Assembly: GCA_003241485.1 (NCBI GenBank)
Contig: QFQD01000057.1
Coordinates: 1 to 64,000 of the forward strand
Direction of reading: 5' to 3'
Source: Ancylobacter novellus
GTDB taxonomy: Bacteria; Pseudomonadota; Alphaproteobacteria; Rhizobiales; Xanthobacteraceae
DNA length: 64,000 nucleotides
The notes beneath the pieces are model-generated. The model ran no database searches. It was not told where the DNA came from and was given only the letters and a program-made list of their open reading frames with translations. Each line of letters opens with the position of its first letter. The first letter of the stretch is position 1. Position numbers and translations under genes: made by a program. Of the stretch, positions 26,967 through 35,070 are shown one piece after another.

Positions 26967-27461
26967 ATGACCGATTGGAAGGGCGGCGTCCTGCTCCACA
27001 TCCACATCGCCCCGGCCGCCTCCTACGAGATGGAGGAACTGGCCGAAGCAAACCTCGTCGCCGGGCGTGGCATCGAGGGAGATCGTTATTTCCTCGGCAC
27101 GGGCACCTATTCTCCCAAGCCGGACATTCGCGAGGTCACGCTCATCGAGATCGAGGCGCTGGAGGCGCTGGCGAAAAACGATCCGCCCCTGCAACAGAGT
27201 CCGATCACGCTCGACCCGGCCGACCATCGCCGAAACCTGACGACGCGGGGCGTTCCGCTCAATCATCTGGTCGGCAAAAGATTCCGCGTGGGCGAGACCG
27301 TGCTGCGCGGCGGCCGGCTGAACTTTCCCTGCAAATATCTGGAAGAACTGCTCGGCATGCCCGTCTTCCTGCCGCTCTACAACCGGTCGGGCCTCAACTG
27401 CTCGATCGAGACCGGCGGCATCATCCGGCCGGGCGACCCCATCGAGCCGCTGGACGACTGA
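26967..27461 (+). CDS. MOSC-domain protein (YiiM-like molybdenum cofactor protein)
   Basis: A 164-residue stand-alone MOSC domain. The start (LLHIHIAPAASYEMEELAEANLVAGRGIEGDRY) and the LTTRGVPLNHLVGKRFRVGE core are typical, and the conserved Cys in NFPCKYLEELLG would bind the molybdenum cofactor. E. coli YiiM and YcbX, and the eukaryotic mARC proteins, use this fold to reduce N-hydroxylated compounds with electrons from a flavin/Fe-S partner. Exactly such a partner is the next gene, seven bases away. GAGGA precedes the ATG. The assignment to N-hydroxy reduction is inference. Confidence 0.85.
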   Translation: MTDWKGGVLLHIHIAPAASYEMEELAEANLVAGRGIEGDRYFLGTGTYSPKPDIREVTLIEIEALEALAKNDPPLQQSPITLDPADHRRNLTTRGVPLNHLVGKRFRVGETVLRGGRLNFPCKYLEELLGMPVFLPLYNRSGLNCSIETGGIIRPGDPIEPLDD

Positions 27462-27467
27462 GCTATC

Positions 27468-28421
27468 ATGACCGCTCGCATGATCATGAAGCTGGATGTC
27501 GCCGAGCGCGTCGACGACGCGACCGACGTCATCCTGGTTTCGCTCCGCCATCCGCGCCGGCCCGAGCTTCCCGCGTGGAAGGCCGGCGCGCACATCGACG
27601 TTCACCTGCCGGATGGGCGCATCCGGCAGTATTCGCTTTGCGGCGACCCGGCGGACCGCACCCGCTATCGCATCGCTGTCAAGCGCGAGACGGCGGGGAG
27701 GGGCGGGTCCGCCTGGATCCACGAGACCCTTGCCGTCGGCGATGCGGTCCACTGCTCCGCGCCGCGCAACAACTTCGCGCTGGCGCCGCAGGCAGGACGC
27801 CATCTGTTCATCGCCGGGGGGATCGGCGTCACCCCGCTCGCCGCGCTCGCATACGAGGCGCTTCAGCGCGGCGACGCGTTCGAACTGCATCTGCGGGCCC
27901 GCTCGCGGCGTCACGCGCCGCTTCTGGCCGAACTGGAACGCGCCTTCGCAGGGCATCTGCACCTGCATCTCAACGATGAGGCGCCGGCGTCGCTGGATGA
28001 CATCCTCGCGCGGTTCGGTGTCACGGCGGATGCCCATCTCTATTTCTGCGGACCCGCCGGGCTGAATGCCGCCATTGCTGCGGCCGCCGAGAGGCAGTGC
28101 TGGGCCGCGGAGCGCAGTCATACCGAGGTGTTCCAGCCGACGCTCGACGAGAATTTCAAGCCCGAGCCGTTCGACATCATGATTGCCTCGACCGGCCAGA
28201 CCCTGCGAGTGCCTGCCGATCGCTCGGTTCTCGACATCCTGCGCGGCAATGGCTTCGTCATGCCGTCGTCATGCGAACTGGGCGTGTGCGGCGCCTGCAT
28301 CTGCGGCTATCGCGACGGCACGGTGATTCATCGCGACAGCGTGCTCAGTCTCGCCGACCGGCAGGACAAGCTCGCGCCGTGCGTTTCCCGTGCCCGGGTG
28401 GCCGTAACGCTGGACCTGTAG
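27468..28421 (+). CDS. Phthalate-dioxygenase-type reductase (FMN/FAD, NAD(P)H, [2Fe-2S])
   Basis: A 317-residue electron-transfer protein with the class IA order. A flavin domain (QYSLCGDPAD near 55) comes first, then a nucleotide domain (HLFIAGGIGVTPL near 110 and YFCGPAGL near 190). The C-terminal plant-type ferredoxin has Cys in CELGVCGACICG and a last Cys about 30 residues on (KLAPCVS). Such proteins (VanB, PDR) normally serve a Rieske oxygenase, but no oxygenase gene is present in the cluster. The adjacent MOSC protein is therefore the likely electron acceptor. It is the third structural gene of the cluster. Confidence 0.87.
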   Translation: MTARMIMKLDVAERVDDATDVILVSLRHPRRPELPAWKAGAHIDVHLPDGRIRQYSLCGDPADRTRYRIAVKRETAGRGGSAWIHETLAVGDAVHCSAPRNNFALAPQAGRHLFIAGGIGVTPLAALAYEALQRGDAFELHLRARSRRHAPLLAELERAFAGHLHLHLNDEAPASLDDILARFGVTADAHLYFCGPAGLNAAIAAAAERQCWAAERSHTEVFQPTLDENFKPEPFDIMIASTGQTLRVPADRSVLDILRGNGFVMPSSCELGVCGACICGYRDGTVIHRDSVLSLADRQDKLAPCVSRARVAVTLDL

Positions 28422-28451
28422 CAGCCGCGTGGCACGACTCTTGCTTCCATT

Positions 28452-28473
28452 ATAGTGGATAAATTTCCACTAT
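28452..28473. promoter_or_regulatory. Palindromic TTCCACTA operator before the MFS gene
   Basis: ATAGTGGA (28452-28459) and TCCACTAT (28466-28473) are perfect inverted arms with six bases between. The site ends just before the GGAGG of the MFS gene, so bound repressor would cover the ribosome site and promoter. It repeats the octamer seen before ridA. Confidence 0.65.
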
Positions 28474-28486
28474 GGAGGATTTGACC

Positions 28487-29815
28487 GTGTCACTGTCAAC
28501 GATGGATGCCGGCGCGGATGTGCCGGCCGTGCCTACCGGGTCCCTCTCGCCCGGCGAGCGCCGCAAGGTGGTCTGGTCGAGCGTGATCGGTACCACGGTC
28601 GAGTGGTACGACTTCCTCATCTATGGCACCGCCGCCGCGCTGGTGTTCAACAAGCTGTTCTTTCCAAGCTTCGATCCAGTGGTGGGCACCATCGCCGCCT
28701 TCGGCTCCTATGCCGTCGGCTTTCTCGCACGCCCGCTGGGCGGCGCGGTATTCGGCCATTTCGGCGACAAGCTGGGGCGCAAGGCCATGCTGTCGCTCAC
28801 CATCATCATCATGGGGGCGGGCACGTTCCTCATCGGCTGCCTGCCGAGCTATGACCAGATCGGCATCTGGGCGCCCATCCTGCTGGTGGCGCTGCGCCTC
28901 GTGCAGGGGCTCGGAATCGGCGGCGAATGGGGCGGCGCCGTGCTGATGGTGGTGGAAAGCGTGCCCGACAACAGGCGCGGCTTCTTCGGCAGCATCGTCC
29001 AGCTCGGCTATCCTCTGGGCGTTCTCGCATCCATCGGCGTCTTCGCGATGGCGACCAAGCTTCCCGAGGCCGAGTTCCTCTCCTGGGGCTGGCGCATTCC
29101 CTTCCTCGCCAGCGCGCTCCTGGTGGTCGTCGGCCTGTTTATTCGACTGCGCCTGCACGAAACGCCGGCATTCCAGCGAGTGAAAAAGCAGAACACGGTC
29201 TCCAAGCTCCCTCTGGTAGAGATTCTGACGCGGCACCCGCGCACCTTCCTCACGGCCGTCGGGCTCAAGGTGTCCGAGATCGCCTATGTCAGCGTCGTCA
29301 CCGTGTTCTCCATCTCCTATGTCACGGTGCAGCTTGGCCTGCCCCGCAGCGTCATCCTCAACGGCCTGCTCATTGCCGCCTTCATCGAACTCTTCACCAT
29401 CCCGCTGTTCGGCTGGATGGCGGACCGGTTCGGCCGGCGGGTGATGTTCGTCTTCGCCTGCCTGTTCTCGATCGTCTTCGCCTTCCCGCTGTTCTGGCTG
29501 TTCGATACGGCCGATCCGACCGTCATTGCCATCACGGTTGCGATAGCGCTGAGCCTCGGACAGGGCGTCATGTTCGCCATCGGGGCGGCCTGGATGTCCG
29601 AACTCTTCGATGCCCGGCTACGCTACAGCGGCGCATCGCTCGGCTTTCAGGTCGGGGCTGCGCTGAGCGGCGGCTTCACGCCCATCATCGCCGCTGCGCT
29701 TCTGGCATGGAGTGGGGCGACCTGGCCGATCTCTATCTATCTGGTCATCCTGGCTCTGATCACCTTGTGGGCAACATTCTGCGCCCCGGAGACCGCCGGT
29801 AAGAAAATCGACTGA
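28487..29815 (+). CDS. MFS transporter, metabolite:H+ symporter (ProP-like) family
   Basis: A twelve-helix transporter of 442 residues. It shows the MHS-family start GTTVEWYDFLIYGTAAALVF, the loop GHFGDKLGRKAML after helix 2, LGIGGEWGGAVLM and the Arg-rich loop DRFGRRVMF in the second half. Family members import organic acids, betaines or osmolytes with protons. GTG 28487 has GGAGG eight bases upstream. The ATG at 28472 lies inside the operator palindrome and is unlikely to be used. It is the last gene of the XRE-cupin cluster and is probably the importer of the compound metabolised there. Confidence 0.88.
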   Translation: MSLSTMDAGADVPAVPTGSLSPGERRKVVWSSVIGTTVEWYDFLIYGTAAALVFNKLFFPSFDPVVGTIAAFGSYAVGFLARPLGGAVFGHFGDKLGRKAMLSLTIIIMGAGTFLIGCLPSYDQIGIWAPILLVALRLVQGLGIGGEWGGAVLMVVESVPDNRRGFFGSIVQLGYPLGVLASIGVFAMATKLPEAEFLSWGWRIPFLASALLVVVGLFIRLRLHETPAFQRVKKQNTVSKLPLVEILTRHPRTFLTAVGLKVSEIAYVSVVTVFSISYVTVQLGLPRSVILNGLLIAAFIELFTIPLFGWMADRFGRRVMFVFACLFSIVFAFPLFWLFDTADPTVIAITVAIALSLGQGVMFAIGAAWMSELFDARLRYSGASLGFQVGAALSGGFTPIIAAALLAWSGATWPISIYLVILALITLWATFCAPETAGKKID

Positions 29816-29909
29816 CGACACGATCGGCCCCTCGGCCCGAATTCGGCCCGACGCCCAGGCGTGGGGCCGAACGTTCGGGTCGGCTTATTCCAGCCTGCAA
29901 GGCACGTCT

Positions 29910-30288
29910 AGGATGCCGCGTACTGCCGGGACACCTTTTATGAGGCCTGGCGCGTCGCGATCCAGCGCTATGGCATCCAACAGCCCCTGCACCGGCCGCG
30001 GTGCCATCAAGGGTCCGCTGCCGTACGGGCCACAAAATGTGCGCGACGTGCTGGGCGACCCATATCCTCAAGAAGACGGGCTCCTATGAGCAGGCGAGCT
30101 ACGCCATTCAGGACACCCCCGAGATGGTCGCCAAGCACTACGGGCGCTTCCTACCGCAGGACAAGGCGGCCCCTGCGGCCCAGATCCTCAACAAGGTGTG
30201 GGAGGCGGCTTCAGGGCAGAGCCGCGACGCTCATCGCGAATCTCTTGGCTGCCCGCTATACGCGGCGCCACGCTGCCGCACGCCGTAA
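29910..30288 (+). pseudogene. Tyrosine recombinase, C-terminal fragment (frameshifted)
   Basis: One frame gives ATHILKKTGSYEQASYAIQDTP and MVAKHYGRFLPQDKAAP, the end of an integrase including the nucleophile Tyr (KHYGRF). The preceding stretch (RDTFYEAWRVAIQRYG, then LPYGPQNVRDVL) continues the family pattern in another frame. No N-terminal part is present. The remnant closes the 25.4-30.3 kb segment and faces the same way as the integrase-like remnant at 25.4 kb. Confidence 0.6.
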
Positions 30289-30599
30289 TCTGCTTCCGCA
30301 GGGCTTCCGCGGCGAAACAGAGGTGAACCGCCCCGTAAGGGCGCCTTGATAAGTTACTGATTTTGCGTTAGAAAATGGCGCGCCGCACCGGGCGATGATG
30401 AGAACTATGTCTACGCTATAGCCCTCTAAAATGAGACCTGAAAATCGGCCGATGCCCAAGAAATTACAGAGAATTTCCGGCCAGAAGCATGTCCACTCGC
30501 CATTCCACGACCTGAGCCCTCTTGAATTCTCGCATTACAAGGGGCTGCGCTGCTGGAGCCAAGATCTGGATCGAAGTCGAAGTTTCGTAGACCCAACTC
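30289..30599. other. Gap between the integrase remnant and the PIN gene
   Basis: Clearly less GC-rich than the backbone. Frames here have no ribosome site or recognised pattern, and no strong terminator is visible after the PIN gene. It is probably the end of the older mobile element. Confidence 0.4.
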
Positions 30600-31250
30600 T
30601 TAGGAAGCCGGCGTTTCGAGAACGGCCAGAGCATCCCGTCCCAGGCCAAATCGTTCTCGATACCCGGGAAGGCAGGTGCAACTGCGTGAACGCTCCATGC
30701 CAATGAGCGCGATGACGCCGTCCGCACTTTCCGATGGAATTCGCATACGACCGTCGCGGAGGGCAAGATACAACGCTTCGACAGCAGGTTGATCGCCGAG
30801 GTCGGCGACGGCCGTCGGATGACGAAAGAGATCTAGCGACCAGCCAGGCGCTCGCGCTTTCATTAGGATGCTGGCGCGGGTACGCCCCTTTCGCTCATCA
30901 ATAACCGGTAGGAGATACCTAGAGGCGGCGACTGCAATCGTCGCGGCCTCGCCGTCGTCCAGCGAAGGCGAAGCAGACGTGAGTTCGTGGAATATCTCGT
31001 ACTCCGCGTCGGTCAAATCGGCGAGCGTCACGATTCCACCTGCCACGAGGCCATGCAGAAAGCTATTCTCGCCGTTCCTGCGGCTGGTCTCGTGCTCCAG
31101 TTCTCCCGCCACGATCTCCGGCACGACGATATCATTTGGAATGGCCGCGAGGATTCGTTCGCCATATTTGCAAGCGTGAAGGTTGATCAGAACACTCGTG
31201 TCGAGAACCAGCGGATTCGCGAAATCAATCAGGGAGCTTGAGCAACTCAT
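30600..31250 (-). CDS. PIN-like nuclease domain protein
   Basis: A 216-residue protein with the PIN metal-binding acidic set: Asp17 in LVLDTSVLINL, Glu in VVPEIVAGEL (about 45/50), Asp in LDDGEAATIAVA (about 98-99) and Asp in PVIDERKGR (about 118). PIN proteins are metal-dependent RNases, usually toxins. About 70 residues follow the core, longer than VapC. GGGAG precedes ATG 31250. It is the last of four overlapping minus-strand genes; its start lies 26 bases inside the XRE-ImmA gene, so translation is coupled. The upstream XRE-ImmA protein may act as its antitoxin or activator. Confidence 0.8.
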   Translation of the reverse strand: MSCSSSLIDFANPLVLDTSVLINLHACKYGERILAAIPNDIVVPEIVAGELEHETSRRNGENSFLHGLVAGGIVTLADLTDAEYEIFHELTSASPSLDDGEAATIAVAASRYLLPVIDERKGRTRASILMKARAPGWSLDLFRHPTAVADLGDQPAVEALYLALRDGRMRIPSESADGVIALIGMERSRSCTCLPGYRERFGLGRDALAVLETPAS

Positions 31251-32415
31251 CAGTCTCCCTTTCCTCAAGCTCGATCTGGTCGATAATGCCACGAAGCTCC
31301 ACTCGGCCCACCTTCAGCAGCTCCGCCAATTGTCCCTCCGACATGAGCTCGCGCTTCCAGGCGGCATGCGCCATCAGGCTCAGGCGGTGGGAGATGGGTC
31401 GGTCGGCGTCGCTCTTCGCTGAATCGCGGCGATCCGCCATTTCGCCGAGAACCTCCCGGACATGCTCATCGGTGATGCCGCCGTTGTTTTCGAACCAGGC
31501 CCAGGTGCCCTTCTTAGTAAGGCCCAATTCCTCGAGCCGGAGACCGCACGCTTGGCGGGAGATATTATATTGTTGGGCGAGGAGAATGATCAGGCGCCGG
31601 GTCGTTTTACCGGTGATCTCCTTCAGTTGGCGGAAGCTTTCCGAGAAGCTCTCGGCTGGCGTCACGAATGCACGGCCAAAAGCGTTGGCGTAGCGCTCAT
31701 CGCGTGACAGGAATTTCTCATCGTCTTCAAGCACCTCCGGAGTCTGGCGGGTGCCATAGAAGTGGCCGAGTTCATGCGCCGCGGACTGGATGCGCCGTGG
31801 CAATGGATGGTTGGCATTGAGAAGAATGCACGCGCCGACGCTTTCATCGTAGGTGAAAAGACCGGCAACCTTCGAACCGGAAGAAAGACGGCGCTGATAC
31901 AACCGGATGCCGAGGCCCAAGTCGATGACCGAGAAGATGTCAGCAATCGGCCCCGGGCCAAGCCCCAGCCAGTCGCGCAATTCCTTTGCATGCCTCTCGG
32001 CGAGGGCCACAACATCGCCTTGGTTGATGCCACGCTCCGGAGGGTAATTTCGTCGCCGCTGGATGCCGAGAATATTCTCCATTTCAACGTCGGCTTTGAT
32101 CAGATCGTTGAATAACTGAACGGCTTCGGTGGTGTGCTTGTCTTCCGTCTCCCGCAATCTACGGAAGCGCGGCATCAGATCGGTATGCACAGCTTCTCGG
32201 CGGAGGAGGGCGTTCACCGATACGCCGTAGTGGCGAGCAAGCATCTGGATTTCCTGGATGCGCACACGACGGACGCCCTTCTCAATAGATACCAGCGTGG
32301 GGCGGGACATGCCGATAACTTGAGCCGCGTCATCCTGGCGGATGTCTGCGTCCTCCCGTGCTATTCTCAGCCGACGACCTATCTCCTGCGCGCTCAGCTC
32401 ATTCAGATCGGCCAT
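31225..32415 (-). CDS. XRE helix-turn-helix plus ImmA/IrrE-type metallopeptidase
   Basis: A 396-residue two-domain protein. The helix-turn-helix is at about 10-70 (LRIAREDADIRQDDAAQVIGMSRPTLVSIEKG). The zinc-peptidase motif HELGH is at about 214-218, and the third ligand Glu is in SRDERYANAFGRAFVTP (about 240). Proteins of this kind (DUF955, IrrE, ImmA) cleave a repressor or antitoxin in response to a signal. ATG 32415 has GGAGG five bases upstream; an ATG at 32427 overlaps that site. It overlaps the QueC-like gene by 17 bases and the PIN gene by 26 bases. It may repress the operon promoter at 34.38 kb. Confidence 0.85.
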   Translation of the reverse strand: MADLNELSAQEIGRRLRIAREDADIRQDDAAQVIGMSRPTLVSIEKGVRRVRIQEIQMLARHYGVSVNALLRREAVHTDLMPRFRRLRETEDKHTTEAVQLFNDLIKADVEMENILGIQRRRNYPPERGINQGDVVALAERHAKELRDWLGLGPGPIADIFSVIDLGLGIRLYQRRLSSGSKVAGLFTYDESVGACILLNANHPLPRRIQSAAHELGHFYGTRQTPEVLEDDEKFLSRDERYANAFGRAFVTPAESFSESFRQLKEITGKTTRRLIILLAQQYNISRQACGLRLEELGLTKKGTWAWFENNGGITDEHVREVLGEMADRRDSAKSDADRPISHRLSLMAHAAWKRELMSEGQLAELLKVGRVELRGIIDQIELEERETDELLKLPD

Positions 32416-33784
32416 AGCGCCCTCCATCCATCCAGCTCTTCAAGAAGCTTTTTCCTCCCTGCGCAGACAGAAATGCCCGCCATTCTTCAGCATGCGTTAC
32501 CAACATCGTCCTCAGTTTATTCAGAGTTTCCTCGTAGATTTCCCCCGTCGCGGCCGCGATTTGCGACGCGTGAACGCGAAGGGCGTCGTCAGGCAAACCG
32601 CTCAGCTCCGCGAGATGCTGCAGATGACGCGCACCGACGCTTCCATACTCGACCATGATGTCCCGATCGGCCTTCTGGGGTATGGCTGACAGGGCGTCTC
32701 CCGAGCCAGACGCGGCAAGGTCGGATACGACGTACGTGCCAGGCGTCTCATTGACGCCAGCCGCGTGCAGGCTGAGGCGTCTGAGCAGGCAGGCGGCGCA
32801 CAGGCCGCACTGCCTGCGCCCACCTACATTTACGACCCGCCGGGTCTGCCAACAGGAATGGGTGCTCGTCAGATGCTGTTCGGATTTTCCAGCTATGCCC
32901 AAAAACGCACGTAGCGTCTGGCCCTTCGTAGACCACAGACGCGGTTGCTCAAACCGGAGCCGGTGGCCCAGCAGCGCCTTGATAAACACCTCCATCTTCC
33001 GGAAGAACGTCGGATGGTTGCGATAGTCGGCGTAGATATTGTGCAGCGGAAGCAGCACGGGGCCGAGCGCCCCCTGGCCGCTCTCCGGGACTACGACTCG
33101 CGACACGCTTGAGAGCTGCGCGGCAATCGCCGTTACCGCCGCAAACTGAAATCCGCGCGAGCGGAAGCTACTCTCGTTGCCGCGGTACCCCTTAACCTTG
33201 AACGGAATCTGCGTGAAAAAACTGTCACCGTTCTTCCGGCGTTGGCGATTGCCGGCGACCCGGATGCACAGCGCCTCGGCCTCGTCACCACTCAGAGCCG
33301 ACACGGCACGAGAATCCAAACCGTCGCTGTAGGCGATGGCGAAGGTCTTGGTCTTGCCGAAGTCCAAAGGCATCTGCCGCGAACCGATGGGCGAGAGGTT
33401 CTTCGCCTGAACGAAGGTAAATTGCCACGTGTCGCCGGTCAGATGGTTTAAGACGCCATGAAGGCTCTTCAGAACCTCCGGCCTCTGCCAACTCTTGAGG
33501 TCCATGACTGGAACGGTCACATCCAAGACGCGGCGCCAGCCCAGCGGACGTTTCCAACGGCGGTCAGCGAACTCAACGGCGGCACAGACGACCAGCATGT
33601 CGTAGTGCAGCGGCTCGCATCCCTTCACGTCGAAGGTATCCAGAACCGCCGCATTGAAGCGAATGTGCCGGCCGATCTCCGCGGTCGCGGCGTCCTTTGG
33701 AAGGGTGCGGCCCGGCTTCTGCCCCTTCTCGATAACGAACAGGCGCTTGTCTAGCATCGGTGACTTGTTGGGATAGGCGCTCAC
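32399..33784 (-). CDS. QueC-like ATP-pyrophosphatase (QatC-like)
   Basis: A 461-residue protein. The PP-loop of the N-type ATP-pyrophosphatases is SDGLDS at about 153-158, after FAIAY. Four Cys typical of QueC zinc sites are at about 311, 326, 329 and 332 (CGLCAACLLRR). Housekeeping QueC has about 230 residues and makes preQ0; this one has an extra N-terminal domain of about 145 residues, as do QueC-like proteins of defence systems such as Qat. No queD, queE or queF gene is near. It uses a GTG start overlapping the stop of the upstream gene (GTGA). A role in nucleotide or protein modification for defence is inferred, not shown. Confidence 0.8.
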   Translation of the reverse strand: MSAYPNKSPMLDKRLFVIEKGQKPGRTLPKDAATAEIGRHIRFNAAVLDTFDVKGCEPLHYDMLVVCAAVEFADRRWKRPLGWRRVLDVTVPVMDLKSWQRPEVLKSLHGVLNHLTGDTWQFTFVQAKNLSPIGSRQMPLDFGKTKTFAIAYSDGLDSRAVSALSGDEAEALCIRVAGNRQRRKNGDSFFTQIPFKVKGYRGNESSFRSRGFQFAAVTAIAAQLSSVSRVVVPESGQGALGPVLLPLHNIYADYRNHPTFFRKMEVFIKALLGHRLRFEQPRLWSTKGQTLRAFLGIAGKSEQHLTSTHSCWQTRRVVNVGGRRQCGLCAACLLRRLSLHAAGVNETPGTYVVSDLAASGSGDALSAIPQKADRDIMVEYGSVGARHLQHLAELSGLPDDALRVHASQIAAATGEIYEETLNKLRTMLVTHAEEWRAFLSAQGGKSFLKSWMDGGRYGRSE

Positions 33785-34356
33785 TCTTCTGGTCCCTCAT
33801 CTACACCGGCTTTCTTCTGCACTGCCTGGCTGAAAGCGCGCTTGTTGCCCGTGGCCAAGGCATCGCAGAGCTTGCTGGGTTTGATGGCAGCGAACGTTTC
33901 GCGGTTCCGCTCAATTCCCTTGCGGTAATCTTCACGGCTCATGTCGCCGAGCTCGCGGGCACGGATGCATTCTTCGTCGAGCCGGTTCTTGGTCGTGCTG
34001 ACCCATTCTTTTGCCGTGCTATTGAGCGCCTGATCGAGCGCCTTCTCGGGAGGCACTCGATCGCGGAGGTTGGCAGTCAAATGCCGTTGCAAGGTATCCG
34101 CCAGAGGCGACGTCGGATGATTGTCGAAGATCGCGTCGACCATCGTGACGGGGTCCAGGTCCATCTGGGGACGCTCGGCATGCGCCTTGAGTTCACCGAA
34201 AAGGGGCCTGAATGCCTTCATGTCCAAGTCGCCAATCATGCTGTGGCATGCCTGCGTCGCGCGCTCTTCCGGGCTCACGGCGTCGCTGACCAAGTCTTGC
34301 CCGTACCGCTTCCAGCGGCTGCTCAGCTCTGCGTTTCTGAACGGTCCATCGGTCAT
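33781..34356 (-). CDS. Uncharacterised protein, first gene of the QueC-like operon
   Basis: A 191-residue soluble protein with no signal peptide or membrane segment, rich in charged helices. Phrases such as FRNAELSSRWKRYGQDLVSD and MSREDYRKGIERNRETF look well ordered, but I recognise no domain. GGAGG is placed five bases before ATG 34356, and a strong promoter lies just upstream. It has the place in the operon that QatB has in Qat systems, next to the QueC-like gene, but does not resemble QatB in its N-terminus as far as I can tell. It may be the substrate or adaptor of the QueC-like enzyme. Confidence 0.65.
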   Translation of the reverse strand: MTDGPFRNAELSSRWKRYGQDLVSDAVSPEERATQACHSMIGDLDMKAFRPLFGELKAHAERPQMDLDPVTMVDAIFDNHPTSPLADTLQRHLTANLRDRVPPEKALDQALNSTAKEWVSTTKNRLDEECIRARELGDMSREDYRKGIERNRETFAAIKPSKLCDALATGNKRAFSQAVQKKAGVDEGPEE

Positions 34357-34375
34357 GCCAACCTCCAATGTTGGA

Positions 34376-34404
34376 ATCATACGATTAGAATCTGACAAAG
34401 TCAA
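34376..34404 (-). promoter_or_regulatory. Strong sigma-70 type promoter of the four-gene operon
   Basis: On the minus strand TTGACT (34404-34399) and TATGAT (34381-34376) are spaced by exactly 17 bases. The predicted transcript would start near 34369, leaving a leader of about 13 bases before ATG 34356. TCCAA/TTGGA arms overlap the leader and may be an operator. Confidence 0.7.
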
Positions 34405-34504
34405 TTTATCGAGTTGGAGACCTGACATTCATGAGCTAGCGGAAGCGCATCGTCGCGCAGCCAAAAGAGAATAAATATGTGAATCCAATGGCCTGACAAC
34501 AGGC

Positions 34505-35070
34505 GCGCATTGGAGGCCGGCGACACCGCCCGCTGGATCATCGGCGATACGGAATCCGGCTCCGGCGTGGCTCGCCGCGTCCATGTGCTGGTGAAGCCGA
34601 CGCGTGCCGACATTACCACCAATCTCGTCATCACCACCGACCGGCGCACCTACATGGTCGAACTGCGCTCCGGCGAGAAGCCCTATATGCCGGCCGTCGC
34701 TTGGTCCTATCCGCAGTCGGCTGGAGGCGGGCGGCAGGCTGTTCCGGCAATGCCGATCATCCCGGCCGTGGCCGCGCGCAACTACCGCTATGGCCTGACC
34801 GGCAGCAGCAATCCGCCCTGGAAGCCGGTCGCCGTCTATGACGACGGCCGCCGTGTCTATGTCGAGTTCCCGCGTGGCATCGTGCAGGGCGAGATGCCGC
34901 CGATTTTCGTCATTGGCGCCGAGGGCGAGGCGCAGCTCGCCAATACCCGCATCTACCAACACATCCTGATCGTCGATCGCCTGTTCGGCGCGGCCGAGCT
35001 GCGTCTTGGCGGTGGCAAAAGCCAGCAGACCGTCAGGATTGTCCGCACAGATGGGAGGCCGCAGTCATGA
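34505..35070 (+). pseudogene. trbG: TrbG (VirB9-like) conjugation protein, 5'-truncated
   Basis: The frame enters in the middle of TrbG: EAGDTARWIIGDTESGSG, VHVLVKPTRADITTNLVITTDRR and, near the end, QLANTRIYQHILIVDRLFGAAELRLG. These form the C-terminal outer-membrane part of the mating-pair formation complex. The first half, including the signal peptide, is missing; the left boundary is an abrupt change at about 34505 next to the QueC-like operon promoter. The stop overlaps the trbI start (ATGA), as in intact trb operons. Confidence 0.8.

Noticed and set aside
28472..28486. ATG at 28472 as start of the MFS gene
   Set aside because: It lies within the operator palindrome and before the GGAGG; the GTG at 28487 is properly spaced behind it.
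32399..33784. Housekeeping QueC for queuosine synthesis
   Set aside because: Twice the normal length, no other queuosine genes nearby, and embedded in accessory DNA with a peptidase and a PIN gene.
30600..34356. A complete Qat defence system
   Set aside because: No QatA-type ATPase and no TatD-type nuclease are present; only the QueC-like part is shared.
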